Shown here: positions 8,563-16,356 of the stretch, in pieces
Position numbering within the stretch: position 1 is the first letter of the stretch
Layout: the number at the start of each line of letters is the position of its first letter
DNA from: JBMORL01 sp049322335
GTDB taxonomy: Bacteria > Bacteroidota > Bacteroidia > Flavobacteriales_D > UBA2798
Direction of reading: 5' to 3'
DNA length: 55,657 nt
Assembly (NCBI GenBank): GCA_049322335.1
Contig: JBMORL010000116.1
Location: 1 to 55,657, forward strand
Translations under genes and position numbers: made by a program
Notes under the pieces: model-generated
Told to the model about the DNA's origin: nothing
Database searches by the model: none
The model's input: the letters and a program-made list of their open reading frames with translations, nothing else

Positions 8563-10308
8563 CTATTTTTTTACAGCGATATTCAGTTCGTCCAGTTGCA
8601 CCTGGTCAATCTGTGAAGGTGCATCAATCATCACATCGCGGCCGCTGTTGTTTTTTGGGAAAGCAATAAAATCGCGGATGGATTCGCTGCCACCGAAAAG
8701 TGAACAAAGCCTGTCGAAACCGAAAGCAATTCCGCCATGAGGAGGTGCACCAAATTCAAAAGCATTCATCAGGAAGCCGAATTTGTATTGTGCATCTTCT
8801 TCTGTAAAACCAAGCAATGAAAACATTTTTGATTGCAGGAGTTTGTCGTGAATACGTATGGAACCTCCGCCTACTTCCACCCCGTTAATCACCATATCGT
8901 AGGCATTAGCCCTAACAGAACCGGGATTAGTGTCGAGAAGCGAAATGTCTTCGGGCTTGGGAGAAGTGAACGGATGGTGCATGGCAAAATATCTTTTCTC
9001 CTCTTCGTTATATTCCAGCAACGGAAAATCCACCACCCACAGGCAGGAAAATTTATTTTTATCGCGCAATCCCATCCTTGTTCCCATTTCCAGGCGAAGT
9101 TCGTTCAGTGCTTTTCTTGTTTTGTGGGTTTCTCCGGCCAGGATCAGCATCAAATCGCCTTTTTCCGCTCCGAATGCCGTACACCACTTTTTCAATTCAT
9201 CTTCATTATAAAATTTATCCACGGATGATTTTACTGTTCCGTCTTCATTATAGCGGGCATACACCATTCCGCTGGCGCCAATCTGCGGGCGTTTTACAAA
9301 CTCGGTAAGTTCATCTAACTGTTTACGCGTATACGAAGCTGCTCCTTTTGCACAAATACCGATAACAGACGGGGCATTATCAAATACACCGAATCCTTTG
9401 CCTTTCACGATATTCTCCAGTTCCACGAATTTCATCCCGAAACGGGTATCCGGTTTATCGCTCCCGTAATTTTTCATCGCATCGGCATAAGTCATTCTCG
9501 GTAACGCGGGAATATCAATTCCTTTTACAGATTGAAACAAATGGCGTACTAACCCTTCGAAGGTGTTTAAAATATCTTCCTGTTCCACAAAAGCCATTTC
9601 GCAGTCAATCTGGGTAAATTCGGGCTGGCGGTCGGCACGGAGGTCTTCGTCACGAAAACATTTTACGATCTGATAATAGCGGTCGTATCCGCTTACCATC
9701 AGCAGTTGTTTAAAGGTTTGCGGTGATTGCGGCAAAGCATAAAATTCTCCCTGGTTCATCCGGCTGGGCACCACAAAATCCCGCGCGCCTTCGGGAGTGG
9801 ATTTGATGAGATAAGGTGTTTCCACTTCCATAAATCCAAGGCTGTCGAGGTAATTTCTTGTAGAGATACCGAGGCGGTGACGTAATTCCAGGTTTTTTCT
9901 CACCGGATTTCTCCGCAGGTCGAGGTAACGGTATTTCATTCGCAGGTCGTCTCCCCCATCGGTTTCGTCTTCGATGGTAAAGGGCGGGGTTTTTGATACA
10001 TTGAGAATATTCAGTTCCGATACGATAATTTCAATTTCACCGGTGGGAATATTTTTGTTTTTACTGGATCGTTCCACCACTTTTCCTTTTACCTGCAAAA
10101 CGAATTCGCGTCCTGCTTCCCTTGCTTTTTTGCAGAGATCAGCATTCACGTCCATATTGAAAGCCAGTTGCGTGATACCGTAACGGTCGCGCAGGTCGAT
10201 AAAGGTCATTCCTCCCAGGTCGCGGGAACGTTGCACCCATCCGGCCAGTGTAACTTCGGTTCCGGCATGTTCAATTCTTAATTCCCCGCAGGTATGTGAG
10301 CGATACAT
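8563..10308 (-). CDS. aspS: Aspartyl-tRNA synthetase
   Basis: AspRS charges tRNA(Asp) with aspartate in the cytoplasm. The 581-residue length fits the bacterial type that carries a GAD insertion domain. The N-terminal anticodon-binding OB domain begins MYRSHTCGELRIEHAGTEVT. Class II motif 2 is seen as FRDEDLRADRQPEFTQID and motif 3 as GGIAFGFDRLCSLFGG. The GAD insertion lies around residues 280-410. It stands alone on its strand, facing the membrane-anchored protein at 7650-8561 with a 1 bp gap and no room for a separate terminator. A TAnnTTTG box lies 24 bp upstream of its ATG. Confidence 0.97.
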   Translation of the reverse strand: MYRSHTCGELRIEHAGTEVTLAGWVQRSRDLGGMTFIDLRDRYGITQLAFNMDVNADLCKKAREAGREFVLQVKGKVVERSSKNKNIPTGEIEIIVSELNILNVSKTPPFTIEDETDGGDDLRMKYRYLDLRRNPVRKNLELRHRLGISTRNYLDSLGFMEVETPYLIKSTPEGARDFVVPSRMNQGEFYALPQSPQTFKQLLMVSGYDRYYQIVKCFRDEDLRADRQPEFTQIDCEMAFVEQEDILNTFEGLVRHLFQSVKGIDIPALPRMTYADAMKNYGSDKPDTRFGMKFVELENIVKGKGFGVFDNAPSVIGICAKGAASYTRKQLDELTEFVKRPQIGASGMVYARYNEDGTVKSSVDKFYNEDELKKWCTAFGAEKGDLMLILAGETHKTRKALNELRLEMGTRMGLRDKNKFSCLWVVDFPLLEYNEEEKRYFAMHHPFTSPKPEDISLLDTNPGSVRANAYDMVINGVEVGGGSIRIHDKLLQSKMFSLLGFTEEDAQYKFGFLMNAFEFGAPPHGGIAFGFDRLCSLFGGSESIRDFIAFPKNNSGRDVMIDAPSQIDQVQLDELNIAVKK

Positions 10309-10331
10309 AGTATTGATTTTTTCGGTAGGGG

Positions 10332-10339
10332 CAAAAATA
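10332..10339 (-). promoter_or_regulatory. Putative -7 box upstream of aspS
   Basis: The minus strand reads TATTTTTG, a match to TAnnTTTG, 24 bases before the aspS ATG. No good -33 TTG was found at the expected distance. Confidence 0.4.
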
Positions 10340-10364
10340 AGAATAAAAACGGATGAGGCGGGAT

Positions 10365-10526
10365 ATGCACATTAGTGTAAATGAAAACTATTTCAATAAT
10401 ACCGTTGATGAACGCCCAAATCCAGCTGAAAATTTTATGAAATTTGAATTGGATTTTTATTTTGAAAAAATAGAAACTTTAGATTTAAGTGACAGAAAAG
10501 TAATTTCAGTTGATTTTCCCTCGTAA
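10365..10526 (+). CDS. Short open frame, probably not functional (53 codons)
   Basis: A 53-codon frame opens at the ATG at 10365 behind a purine-rich GAGGCGGGAT. The translation is AT-rich and acidic (starts MHISVNENYFNNTVDER, contains FYFEKIETLDLS) and matches nothing I know. It ends inside the stretch that, in another frame, encodes a T9SS-like C-terminus. The simplest reading is that it is part of the same decayed locus rather than an intact gene. Confidence 0.25.
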   Translation: MHISVNENYFNNTVDERPNPAENFMKFELDFYFEKIETLDLSDRKVISVDFPS

Positions 10527-10626
10527 AAAACATACTCTGGATATTTCTTCGCTTCTGTCGGGAATGTATTACTATACGGCAAAAAGCGATTCGGGATATC
10601 TCACCGGGAAACCGGTCTATGAATAA
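10504..10626 (+). pseudogene. Remnant of a T9SS type A C-terminal sorting domain
   Basis: Between a stop at 10501-10503 and a stop at 10624-10626 one frame reads, in part, FPRKKHTLDISSLLSGMYYY, then TAKSDSGYLTGKPVYE. This has the layout of the end of type A sorting domains (xxxDISxLxxGxYxxxxxxxGxxxxxKxxxE). There is no start codon and no upstream part of the protein, so only the last 40 residues survive. It indicates a deleted or decayed secreted-protein gene between aspS and tadA. Confidence 0.55.
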
Positions 10627-10650
10627 CAAGTTTAAAAAGGTTATTTTTAA

Positions 10651-10708
10651 TATTTTGCGGATGGAACCGCAAAAAATAGCTGTATTTTGCGGAAGGAACC
10701 GCAAAATA
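10651..10708. repeat. Two tandem hairpins TTTTGCGG-N6-CCGCAAAA upstream of tadA
   Basis: Two copies of the same palindrome lie 32 bp apart. Copy 1 (10653-10674) pairs TTTTGCGG with CCGCAAAA around ATGGAA. Copy 2 (10683-10708) pairs TATTTTGCGG with CCGCAAAATA around AAGGAA, ten perfect base pairs. The 32 bp spacing is three turns of DNA, so both face the same side. They end 32 bp before the tadA ATG. They could be operators for a dimeric regulator or a dispersed repeat; there is no T-run, so a terminator is unlikely. The rest of the 10309-10739 interval holds the pseudogene and short frame described above. Confidence 0.75.
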
Positions 10709-10739
10709 TTAATAATTCATCCTTTCAATAAAAACAATC

Positions 10740-11195
10740 ATGTCTCACTCCCTTCAACCTTCCGGTGACGAACATTTTATGAAGCAGGCGCTGGCCGAAG
10801 CGAAAAAAGCATTTGAAAAAGATGAAGTGCCGGTGGGCGCCATTGTGGTTTGCAAAAACCAGGTAATTGCCAGGGCACATAATTTAACCGAGCAACTTAA
10901 CGATGTTACTGCCCATGCCGAGATGCAGGCTATTACGGCAGCGGCCAATCATATCGGGGCGAAATACCTCAATGAATGTACGCTGTATGTCACCATTGAA
11001 CCCTGTGTGATGTGTGCGGGCGCCCTGTTTTGGTCGCAGGTGGGAAAAATTGTATTCGGGGCGTATGATGAAAAAAGAGGAGCTTCCCAAACGGGAAAAA
11101 ACCTGTATCATCCTAAAACTGTGGTGGCCGGGGGGATAATGGAAGAGGAATGTTCGGCCCTGATGAAGGAATTTTTCAGGAAAAAACGTGAATAA
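10740..11195 (+). CDS. tadA: tRNA adenosine(34) deaminase TadA
   Basis: TadA deaminates A34 of tRNA(Arg)ACG to inosine. The 151-residue protein has the zinc-dependent deaminase motifs HAEMQAI (His ligand and catalytic Glu) and PCVMCAGAL (two Cys ligands). The C-terminal region KNLYHPKTVVAGGIMEEEC matches TadA rather than cytosine or guanine deaminase. The start at 10740 gives an N-terminus MSHSLQPSGDEHFMKQALAE; the inner Met of HFMKQAL could also serve. Intact and of normal length. Confidence 0.93.
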   Translation: MSHSLQPSGDEHFMKQALAEAKKAFEKDEVPVGAIVVCKNQVIARAHNLTEQLNDVTAHAEMQAITAAANHIGAKYLNECTLYVTIEPCVMCAGALFWSQVGKIVFGAYDEKRGASQTGKNLYHPKTVVAGGIMEEECSALMKEFFRKKRE

Positions 11196-11255
11196 TTCCA
11201 CATTACGGGGAAAACGGCACAATTTTTTCATAATTTTATTCAAAATCCACCGATT

Positions 11256-11747
11256 ATGAAAACCATTCTTAAAACAGCTGTGTTTTGTTCCTTTTTATGG
11301 ATGACGGCTAATGCATATTCCCAGGCTACTTTTGTGGCCAAAACAGGAGATGACGAACTGGACGTAACGCTCACGGAGCTAAATGTATCGGCTTCGGTTG
11401 ACCTGGATGCCTTTAAAATTGATATGGTTCGCACTTATGGCGTGCTCGAAACGCATGTAGACAACCTGTTTGTAAATTTCGGCATGACAGCAGGTGATGT
11501 TTTTATGACACTTGAAATTGCCAAACAGGTGAAAAAACCCATTACCGATGTGGCGGAATGTTTCAAAAAGAACAACGGCAAGGGCTGGGGCGTTATAGCC
11601 AAAGAAATGGGCATCAAACCGGGATCTGCTGAATTTAAAGCGCTGAAAGTTTCTGCCAAAGAAAAAAAGACAAAAGCCAAAGCGAAAGAAAGCCAGAAGA
11701 AAAACAACGCCAAACCCGTTGACAAAGGTAAAGTGAAAACGAAATAA
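11256..11747 (+). CDS. Secreted protein of unknown function (first of a related pair)
   Basis: The protein has 163 residues with a signal peptide (MKTILKTAVFCSFLWMTANAYS, cleavage near Ala-Tyr-Ser-Gln). The mature part starts with TGDDELDVTLTELNV, then contains GKGWGVIAKEMGIKPGSAEF. The last 40 residues are a Lys/Ala-rich tail (KAKAKESQKKNNAKPVDKGK) that would be strongly basic. The next gene shares the DxxLDxxLxxLN and GWxxxxxxxxxxPGSxE landmarks. Such proteins are often found in Bacteroidota but I know no function. The interval to tadA is 60 bp, so they may share a transcript. Confidence 0.75.
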   Translation: MKTILKTAVFCSFLWMTANAYSQATFVAKTGDDELDVTLTELNVSASVDLDAFKIDMVRTYGVLETHVDNLFVNFGMTAGDVFMTLEIAKQVKKPITDVAECFKKNNGKGWGVIAKEMGIKPGSAEFKALKVSAKEKKTKAKAKESQKKNNAKPVDKGKVKTK

Positions 11748-11767
11748 TTTTTTTATTCCGCCATTTT

Positions 11768-12205
11768 GTGGGAAAAGTGTTTTATATATTGCTTTTTCTC
11801 ACCTGCTTTCAGATATCGTATAGCCAGGATACGTTAGGCCCCATGACGGGCGACAAAACACTGGATTCACTTTTATTATTGCTGAACGAAAAAGCTTCGG
11901 CCAACGAAGCAAAATTCGGAATATTACTGCTCGATCAGTTTCCCCTGATGAAAGAAGGCGATGCTTATGACCTGCAGTTTACCTGGCAAATGAAATGGTA
12001 TGAAGTATACCTTGCTGTTCAGTTAAGTGCTTTCACTTCGAAAAAAATAAAAGATATCGGCAAAATGCACCGCCACTTTCGCGAAAATGCTTTGGGCTGG
12101 GAATCGGTCTACAAACGAATGGCCCGCATCCTCCCCGGCTCTACCGAATATTCCATTATGAAAACGAGAGTGCAAAGGATGATTGAAATATTGGTTGAAG
12201 GTTGA
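11768..12205 (+). CDS. Secreted protein of unknown function (second of a related pair), GTG start
   Basis: Starting from GTG at 11768 the protein has 145 residues with a signal peptide (MGKVFYILLFLTCFQISYSQ). No ATG precedes the signal peptide, so GTG is the only start that keeps it. The mature part begins DTLGPMTGDKTLDSLLLLLN and later has ENALGWESVYKRMARILPGS, matching the layout of the preceding gene but lacking its basic tail. The gap between them is 20 bp. Downstream the sequence runs into a GGTTGAA tandem repeat and the assembly gap. Confidence 0.7.
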   Translation: MGKVFYILLFLTCFQISYSQDTLGPMTGDKTLDSLLLLLNEKASANEAKFGILLLDQFPLMKEGDAYDLQFTWQMKWYEVYLAVQLSAFTSKKIKDIGKMHRHFRENALGWESVYKRMARILPGSTEYSIMKTRVQRMIEILVEG

Positions 12206-12221
12206 AGGTTATAAAGTTGAA

Positions 12222-12321
12222 NNNNNNNNNNNNNNNNNNNNNNNNNNNNNNNNNNNNNNNNNNNNNNNNNNNNNNNNNNNNNNNNNNNNNNNNNNNNNNN
12301 NNNNNNNNNNNNNNNNNNNNN
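12222..12321. other. Assembly gap (100 N)
   Basis: Exactly 100 N, the conventional length for a gap of unknown size. The left flank (12194-12221) is a degenerate GGTTGAA tandem repeat, a likely cause of the break. The right flank begins six bases before the polA stop codon. Confidence 0.99.
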
Positions 12322-12327
12322 TAACTT

Positions 12328-15132
12328 TCAATGCGCCTCGAGCCAGTTGTTGCCTGTGCCGGTTTCAACGACAAGCGGAACAGCCAGCTGAACGGCATTT
12401 TCCATTTTTTCTTTTATTACGGGAATGATTTCGTCCAGTTCATCTTTATGTGCATCAAATACAAGTTCGTCATGCACCTGCAGCACCATTTTTGATTTGA
12501 ATTTTTGTTTTTCAAATTCACGGTGAATATTGATCATGGCGATTTTGATAATATCGGCTGCAGAACCCTGGATCGGTGCGTTGATAGCATTTCGTTCGGC
12601 AAATTGCCTTACTGTATTGTTGGCCGCATGAATATCGGGTAAATATCTTCTTCTTCCCATTATCGTTTCTACGTAACCGTTCTCTTTTGCTTTTTCAATG
12701 GTTTTGGTGATGTAGTTTTTTATCTGCGGGAACTGCGCAAAATAATTATCAATGATTTCCTTTGCTTCTTTTTGCGGAATTCCCAGTGACATAGAAAGCC
12801 CGAAAGCGGTCTGGCCATAGATAATTCCAAAGTTTACCGCCTTGGCGCGGCTGCGCATATCTTTGGTAACGTCCTGCGGATTTACGCCAAACACCTTTGC
12901 AGCAGTAGATGCGTGAATGTCTTCGTTATTTTTAAACGCTTCAATCATTACTTCATCTCCTGCCAGTGCAGCAATGATGCGCAGTTCCACCTGCGAGTAG
13001 TCGGCCGAGAGCAACGTGTATTTTTCGTTTCGTGGAATAAACGCTTTGCGGATCATTCTTCCTTTCTCTGTACGGATCGGAATATTCTGCAAGTTGGGAT
13101 TATTGGAACTTAATCGTCCTGTTGCCGCCACCGCCTGCATAAAAGAGGTATGTACTCTCCCGGTTTTCGGATTCACCATTTCGGGAAGCGTGTCTACATA
13201 AGTTGATTTTAATTTCCTGTTCTCGCGGTATTCCAGAATTTTCGGAATAACGGGATGCTTATCCTGCAACTTTACCAATACATCTTCGCTGGTAGCATAT
13301 TGTCCTGTTTTTGTTTTTTTCGCTTTGTCATCGATCTTCAGCACTTCAAATAAAATTTGTCCCATTTGTTTGGGTGAATCGATATTGAAGGAAGTGGTGG
13401 CCAGTTTATAAATTTCTTTCTCCAGCGATTTAAGTTCTGTTTCCAGCTCTTTGGAGTATGCATGCAAAGCCGGCACATCAAGATGAATCCCTTCCCGTTC
13501 CATAGAAGATAAAACAGGAATGAGCGGTGTTTCTATTTTGTAAAAAACTTCAGCAGCGCGGCCTGTTTTTAACCCGGGTTCAAGTTTTTCTTTCAGTTGC
13601 AAGGTGATATCGGCATCTTCGGCAGCATACTCGCTGATCTGTTCCAGCGGCACATCGCGCATGTTACCCTGTTCTTTATTTTTTTTACCAATCAATTCTT
13701 CAATACTAACGGGGCGGTAATTTAAGTATGTTTCGGAAAGATAATCCATGCCGTGTTTTTTATCGGGCTCTATGATATAATGCGCGAGCATAGTATCAAA
13801 TAAAATTCCTTTCACAGCAATGCCGTATTCTGCCAGTACCGAATAATCGTATTTGATATTCTGCCCGATCTTAATGATATTTTCATTTTCAAAAACGGGA
13901 CGAAATTCTTCGAGTAATTTTTTTGCTTCTTTTTGGCCGGCAGGCACCGGAACATACCAGGCCTGGTGAGGGGTGACGCTGAACGACATTCCCACCAATT
14001 CTGCATTCAGCACATCCAGTCCGGTGGTTTCTGTATCAAAACAAATTTCTTTGGCAGCGATGAGCAACGATACCAGTTTTTTTCTTTCTTCATTTGTCCC
14101 CGCTACGTTATATTCGTGTTTAATTGTTTTTACCGTGTTAAATGCGGCCGTCTCTGCTCCTTCTGCAAAAGTAGTTTCGCTGCCACTACTTTCCCCTCCG
14201 CCAAACAAATCGGTTTGTCCTGATGTATTGGAAGAACGAATCTCCTGCCCGAGTAATCTTTTGGATAATGAACGAAATTCAAGTTCGCTGAATAATTCCA
14301 TCAGTTTTTCGCGGTTGGGTTCTTCCACCACCAGTTCTTTTTCTTTAAACTCTACAGGTGCGTCCACTATGATGGTAGCCAGTTTTTTAGAGAGTACGGC
14401 AAGTTCTTTGTGATTTTCTACTTTTTCTTTCAGCTTTCCTTTCAGTTTATCTGTATTCTTCAATAATTCTTCCACGCTGCCAAAATCCTTAATGAGTTGT
14501 TTGGCTGTTTTTTCTCCCACACCGGGAATTCCGGGAATATTATCCACTGCATCGCCCTGCAATCCGAGAATATCAATTACCTGTTTGGGGTCTTTCACTT
14601 CAAATTTTTCACACACTTCTTTCACTCCCATCACTTCCGCCTCATTGCCAAAACGGGCGGGTTTATAAATGAAAATATGGTCGGAAACCAGCTGCCCGAA
14701 ATCTTTATCGGGCGTCATCATATAGGTATCAAATCCTTCCTTTTCTGCCTTTTTTGCCAATGTACCAATCACATCATCCGCTTCAAATCCATCCGATTCT
14801 ATCACGGGAATATTAAATGCTTTTATGATTTCTTTGATATAGGGAACGCCCACCACAATAGCATCCGGAGTTTCATCGCGGTTGGCCTTATAATCGGCAA
14901 AATCTTCATGTCGCTGGGTAGGGGCCGCTGTATCAAACACTACGGCAATATGGGTGGGTTTTTGTTTTTGCAGCACCTCCACCAGCGTATTGGTGAAACC
15001 GAGTACAGCTGAAGTATCTATTCCCTTAGAGTTGACGGGGTTAAAATTTTTACTGGCATTAAGGGCAAAATATCCCCTGAAAATAAGAGCAAAGGCATCC
15101 AGCAGGTACAGTCGTTTTTCGTTATCGGGCAT
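12328..15132 (-). CDS. polA: DNA polymerase I
   Basis: PolA fills gaps and removes RNA primers in replication and repair. The 934 residues comprise a 5' nuclease domain (residues 1 to about 290: YLLDAFALIFRGYFAL, ESDGFEADDVIGTLA, GLQGDAVDNIPGIPGVG), a 3'-5' exonuclease domain whose metal motif is intact (CFDTETTGLD), and a family A polymerase domain with motif A (LLSADYSQVELRI), motif B (RAKAVNFGIIYGQ) and motif C (LQVHDELVFDA). So both nuclease activities should be functional. The C-terminus ends normally (TGTGNNWLEAH) just before the assembly gap. It diverges from the barrel-like gene at 15220. Confidence 0.97.
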   Translation of the reverse strand: MPDNEKRLYLLDAFALIFRGYFALNASKNFNPVNSKGIDTSAVLGFTNTLVEVLQKQKPTHIAVVFDTAAPTQRHEDFADYKANRDETPDAIVVGVPYIKEIIKAFNIPVIESDGFEADDVIGTLAKKAEKEGFDTYMMTPDKDFGQLVSDHIFIYKPARFGNEAEVMGVKEVCEKFEVKDPKQVIDILGLQGDAVDNIPGIPGVGEKTAKQLIKDFGSVEELLKNTDKLKGKLKEKVENHKELAVLSKKLATIIVDAPVEFKEKELVVEEPNREKLMELFSELEFRSLSKRLLGQEIRSSNTSGQTDLFGGGESSGSETTFAEGAETAAFNTVKTIKHEYNVAGTNEERKKLVSLLIAAKEICFDTETTGLDVLNAELVGMSFSVTPHQAWYVPVPAGQKEAKKLLEEFRPVFENENIIKIGQNIKYDYSVLAEYGIAVKGILFDTMLAHYIIEPDKKHGMDYLSETYLNYRPVSIEELIGKKNKEQGNMRDVPLEQISEYAAEDADITLQLKEKLEPGLKTGRAAEVFYKIETPLIPVLSSMEREGIHLDVPALHAYSKELETELKSLEKEIYKLATTSFNIDSPKQMGQILFEVLKIDDKAKKTKTGQYATSEDVLVKLQDKHPVIPKILEYRENRKLKSTYVDTLPEMVNPKTGRVHTSFMQAVAATGRLSSNNPNLQNIPIRTEKGRMIRKAFIPRNEKYTLLSADYSQVELRIIAALAGDEVMIEAFKNNEDIHASTAAKVFGVNPQDVTKDMRSRAKAVNFGIIYGQTAFGLSMSLGIPQKEAKEIIDNYFAQFPQIKNYITKTIEKAKENGYVETIMGRRRYLPDIHAANNTVRQFAERNAINAPIQGSAADIIKIAMINIHREFEKQKFKSKMVLQVHDELVFDAHKDELDEIIPVIKEKMENAVQLAVPLVVETGTGNNWLEAH

Positions 15133-15219
15133 AGAAATTGAATTGAACCGTGAAAGTAACTAAAATCCGTTGTGAAAATGGTGGTTATACAATGAAAATT
15201 CACTAATTTGGCTGTAGAA

Positions 15220-15822
15220 ATGAAAAGAATTCTATTATTGGTTTTTACGCTGGCCGCTTTCCAGGCCAATGCACAGGTTGTTGCTATAGTAGATTTGATC
15301 CGGCTGATGTTTACCTGGCAGGAAGGCGGATATGAAATGAAGCTGACTACTTTTAACGGTGAGCCTGCATTTTTACATGGCGTTCGCGGAGGCTGGTATG
15401 TGCATGAGGGAGAAAAAACGGATGTGGTGATGGGCATAGGAATGTATGGTGCTTCCACTTCACTGAATGAGCAACGATTATCCACGCAGGAAAACCTGTT
15501 TACTTTTTATACTACGCTTTATTGCGGTGTGCGGTTAAAACACAAAGGTCCGATTGATTTTGAATTTCCGGCTCATATCGGTTATGGCACCGTGTACATG
15601 GAAAAAGCCTATGTTTCCTATGGAGGAACTGATTCGCGGGCGGGAGGTTATTTTATTGCTGAACCCAATGCCAATGCATTGCTGAAACTGGGAAAATCTG
15701 TAAGATTCGGAGTAGGATGCGGATATCGCATCATTGGCGGAATACGAATAAACGGCACAGATAATATTGGCATGAGCGGACTAACTCTTAACGCCACATT
15801 ACGGTTCGGCCGTTACGACTGA
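15220..15822 (+). CDS. Secreted, probably outer-membrane beta-barrel-like protein
   Basis: From the ATG at 15220 the protein has 200 residues with a clear signal peptide (MKRILLLVFTLAAFQANAQ). The mature part is rich in alternating aromatic and small residues (for example GIGMYGASTSL, FEFPAHIGYGTVYM, VRFGVGCGYRIIGGIRI) and ends in LTLNATLRFGRYD, as expected for strands of a small barrel. A TTG four codons earlier opens the frame but adds nothing to the signal peptide. A related type of protein is encoded at 41495-42124. Specific function unknown. Confidence 0.72.
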   Translation: MKRILLLVFTLAAFQANAQVVAIVDLIRLMFTWQEGGYEMKLTTFNGEPAFLHGVRGGWYVHEGEKTDVVMGIGMYGASTSLNEQRLSTQENLFTFYTTLYCGVRLKHKGPIDFEFPAHIGYGTVYMEKAYVSYGGTDSRAGGYFIAEPNANALLKLGKSVRFGVGCGYRIIGGIRINGTDNIGMSGLTLNATLRFGRYD

Positions 15823-15873
15823 TCACAATAATTATTTTTTTTATCCGTATAGAATCAGAACTTTGTCACCGTT

Positions 15874-16356
15874 ATGGCCGAAGAAATTATTATTGATACA
15901 CAGGCATCGCAACCGGAAAAATACCGGTTAATGAATACGCAGCTGAAAGCGCTGGCCGAAGGAGAAAATGATCTCATCGCCAATCTTTCGAATGCGGCCG
16001 CCCTGCTGAAACAAAGTTTTGGTTTTTTCTGGGTGGGATTTTATATCGTAAAAGATGATGAACTGGTGCTGGGCCCGTTCCAGGGTACCGTAGCCTGTAC
16101 GCGGATTAAAAGGGGAAAAGGCGTATGCGGCTCAAGCTGGGATAAGGCGCAAACCGTTATAGTGGAAGACGTGGATAAATTTCCCGGCCACATAGCCTGC
16201 AGCAGTGCTTCACGATCGGAGATGGTGGTGCCGGTGATAAAAAACGGAAAAGTAGTGATGGTACTGGATGTGGACAGCGACCGGCTGAATGATTTTAATG
16301 AAGAAGATAAAAACGGCCTCGAAGAAACCGCACGGATAATTGCAGGATGGTGGTGA
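15874..16356 (+). CDS. msrC: Free methionine-(R)-sulfoxide reductase (GAF domain)
   Basis: fRMsr reduces free L-methionine-(R)-sulfoxide with electrons from thioredoxin. The protein is a single GAF domain of 160 residues with the family line FFWVGFYIVKDDELVLGPFQ and the three conserved Cys at residues 75 (VACTRI), 85 (GVCGSS) and 109 (HIACSSAS); in the characterised enzymes the two latter ones are catalytic and resolving. RSEMVVPV and VLDVDS are also typical. Its stop overlaps the ATG of the next gene (TGATG), so the two are co-translated. Confidence 0.92.
   Translation: MAEEIIIDTQASQPEKYRLMNTQLKALAEGENDLIANLSNAAALLKQSFGFFWVGFYIVKDDELVLGPFQGTVACTRIKRGKGVCGSSWDKAQTVIVEDVDKFPGHIACSSASRSEMVVPVIKNGKVVMVLDVDSDRLNDFNEEDKNGLEETARIIAGWW

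Noticed and set aside
10435..10704. 89-codon minus-strand frame in the aspS-tadA interval
   Set aside because: It runs through the hairpin pair and the sorting-domain remnant, with no recognisable protein feature.
12183..12428. Open frames on both strands across the first gap
   Set aside because: They exist only because N is read as open; the real polA stop is at 12328-12330.
14497..15012. 171-codon plus-strand frame inside polA
   Set aside because: Shadow of the polA 5' nuclease domain; His/Phe/Ile-rich translation typical of antisense reading.
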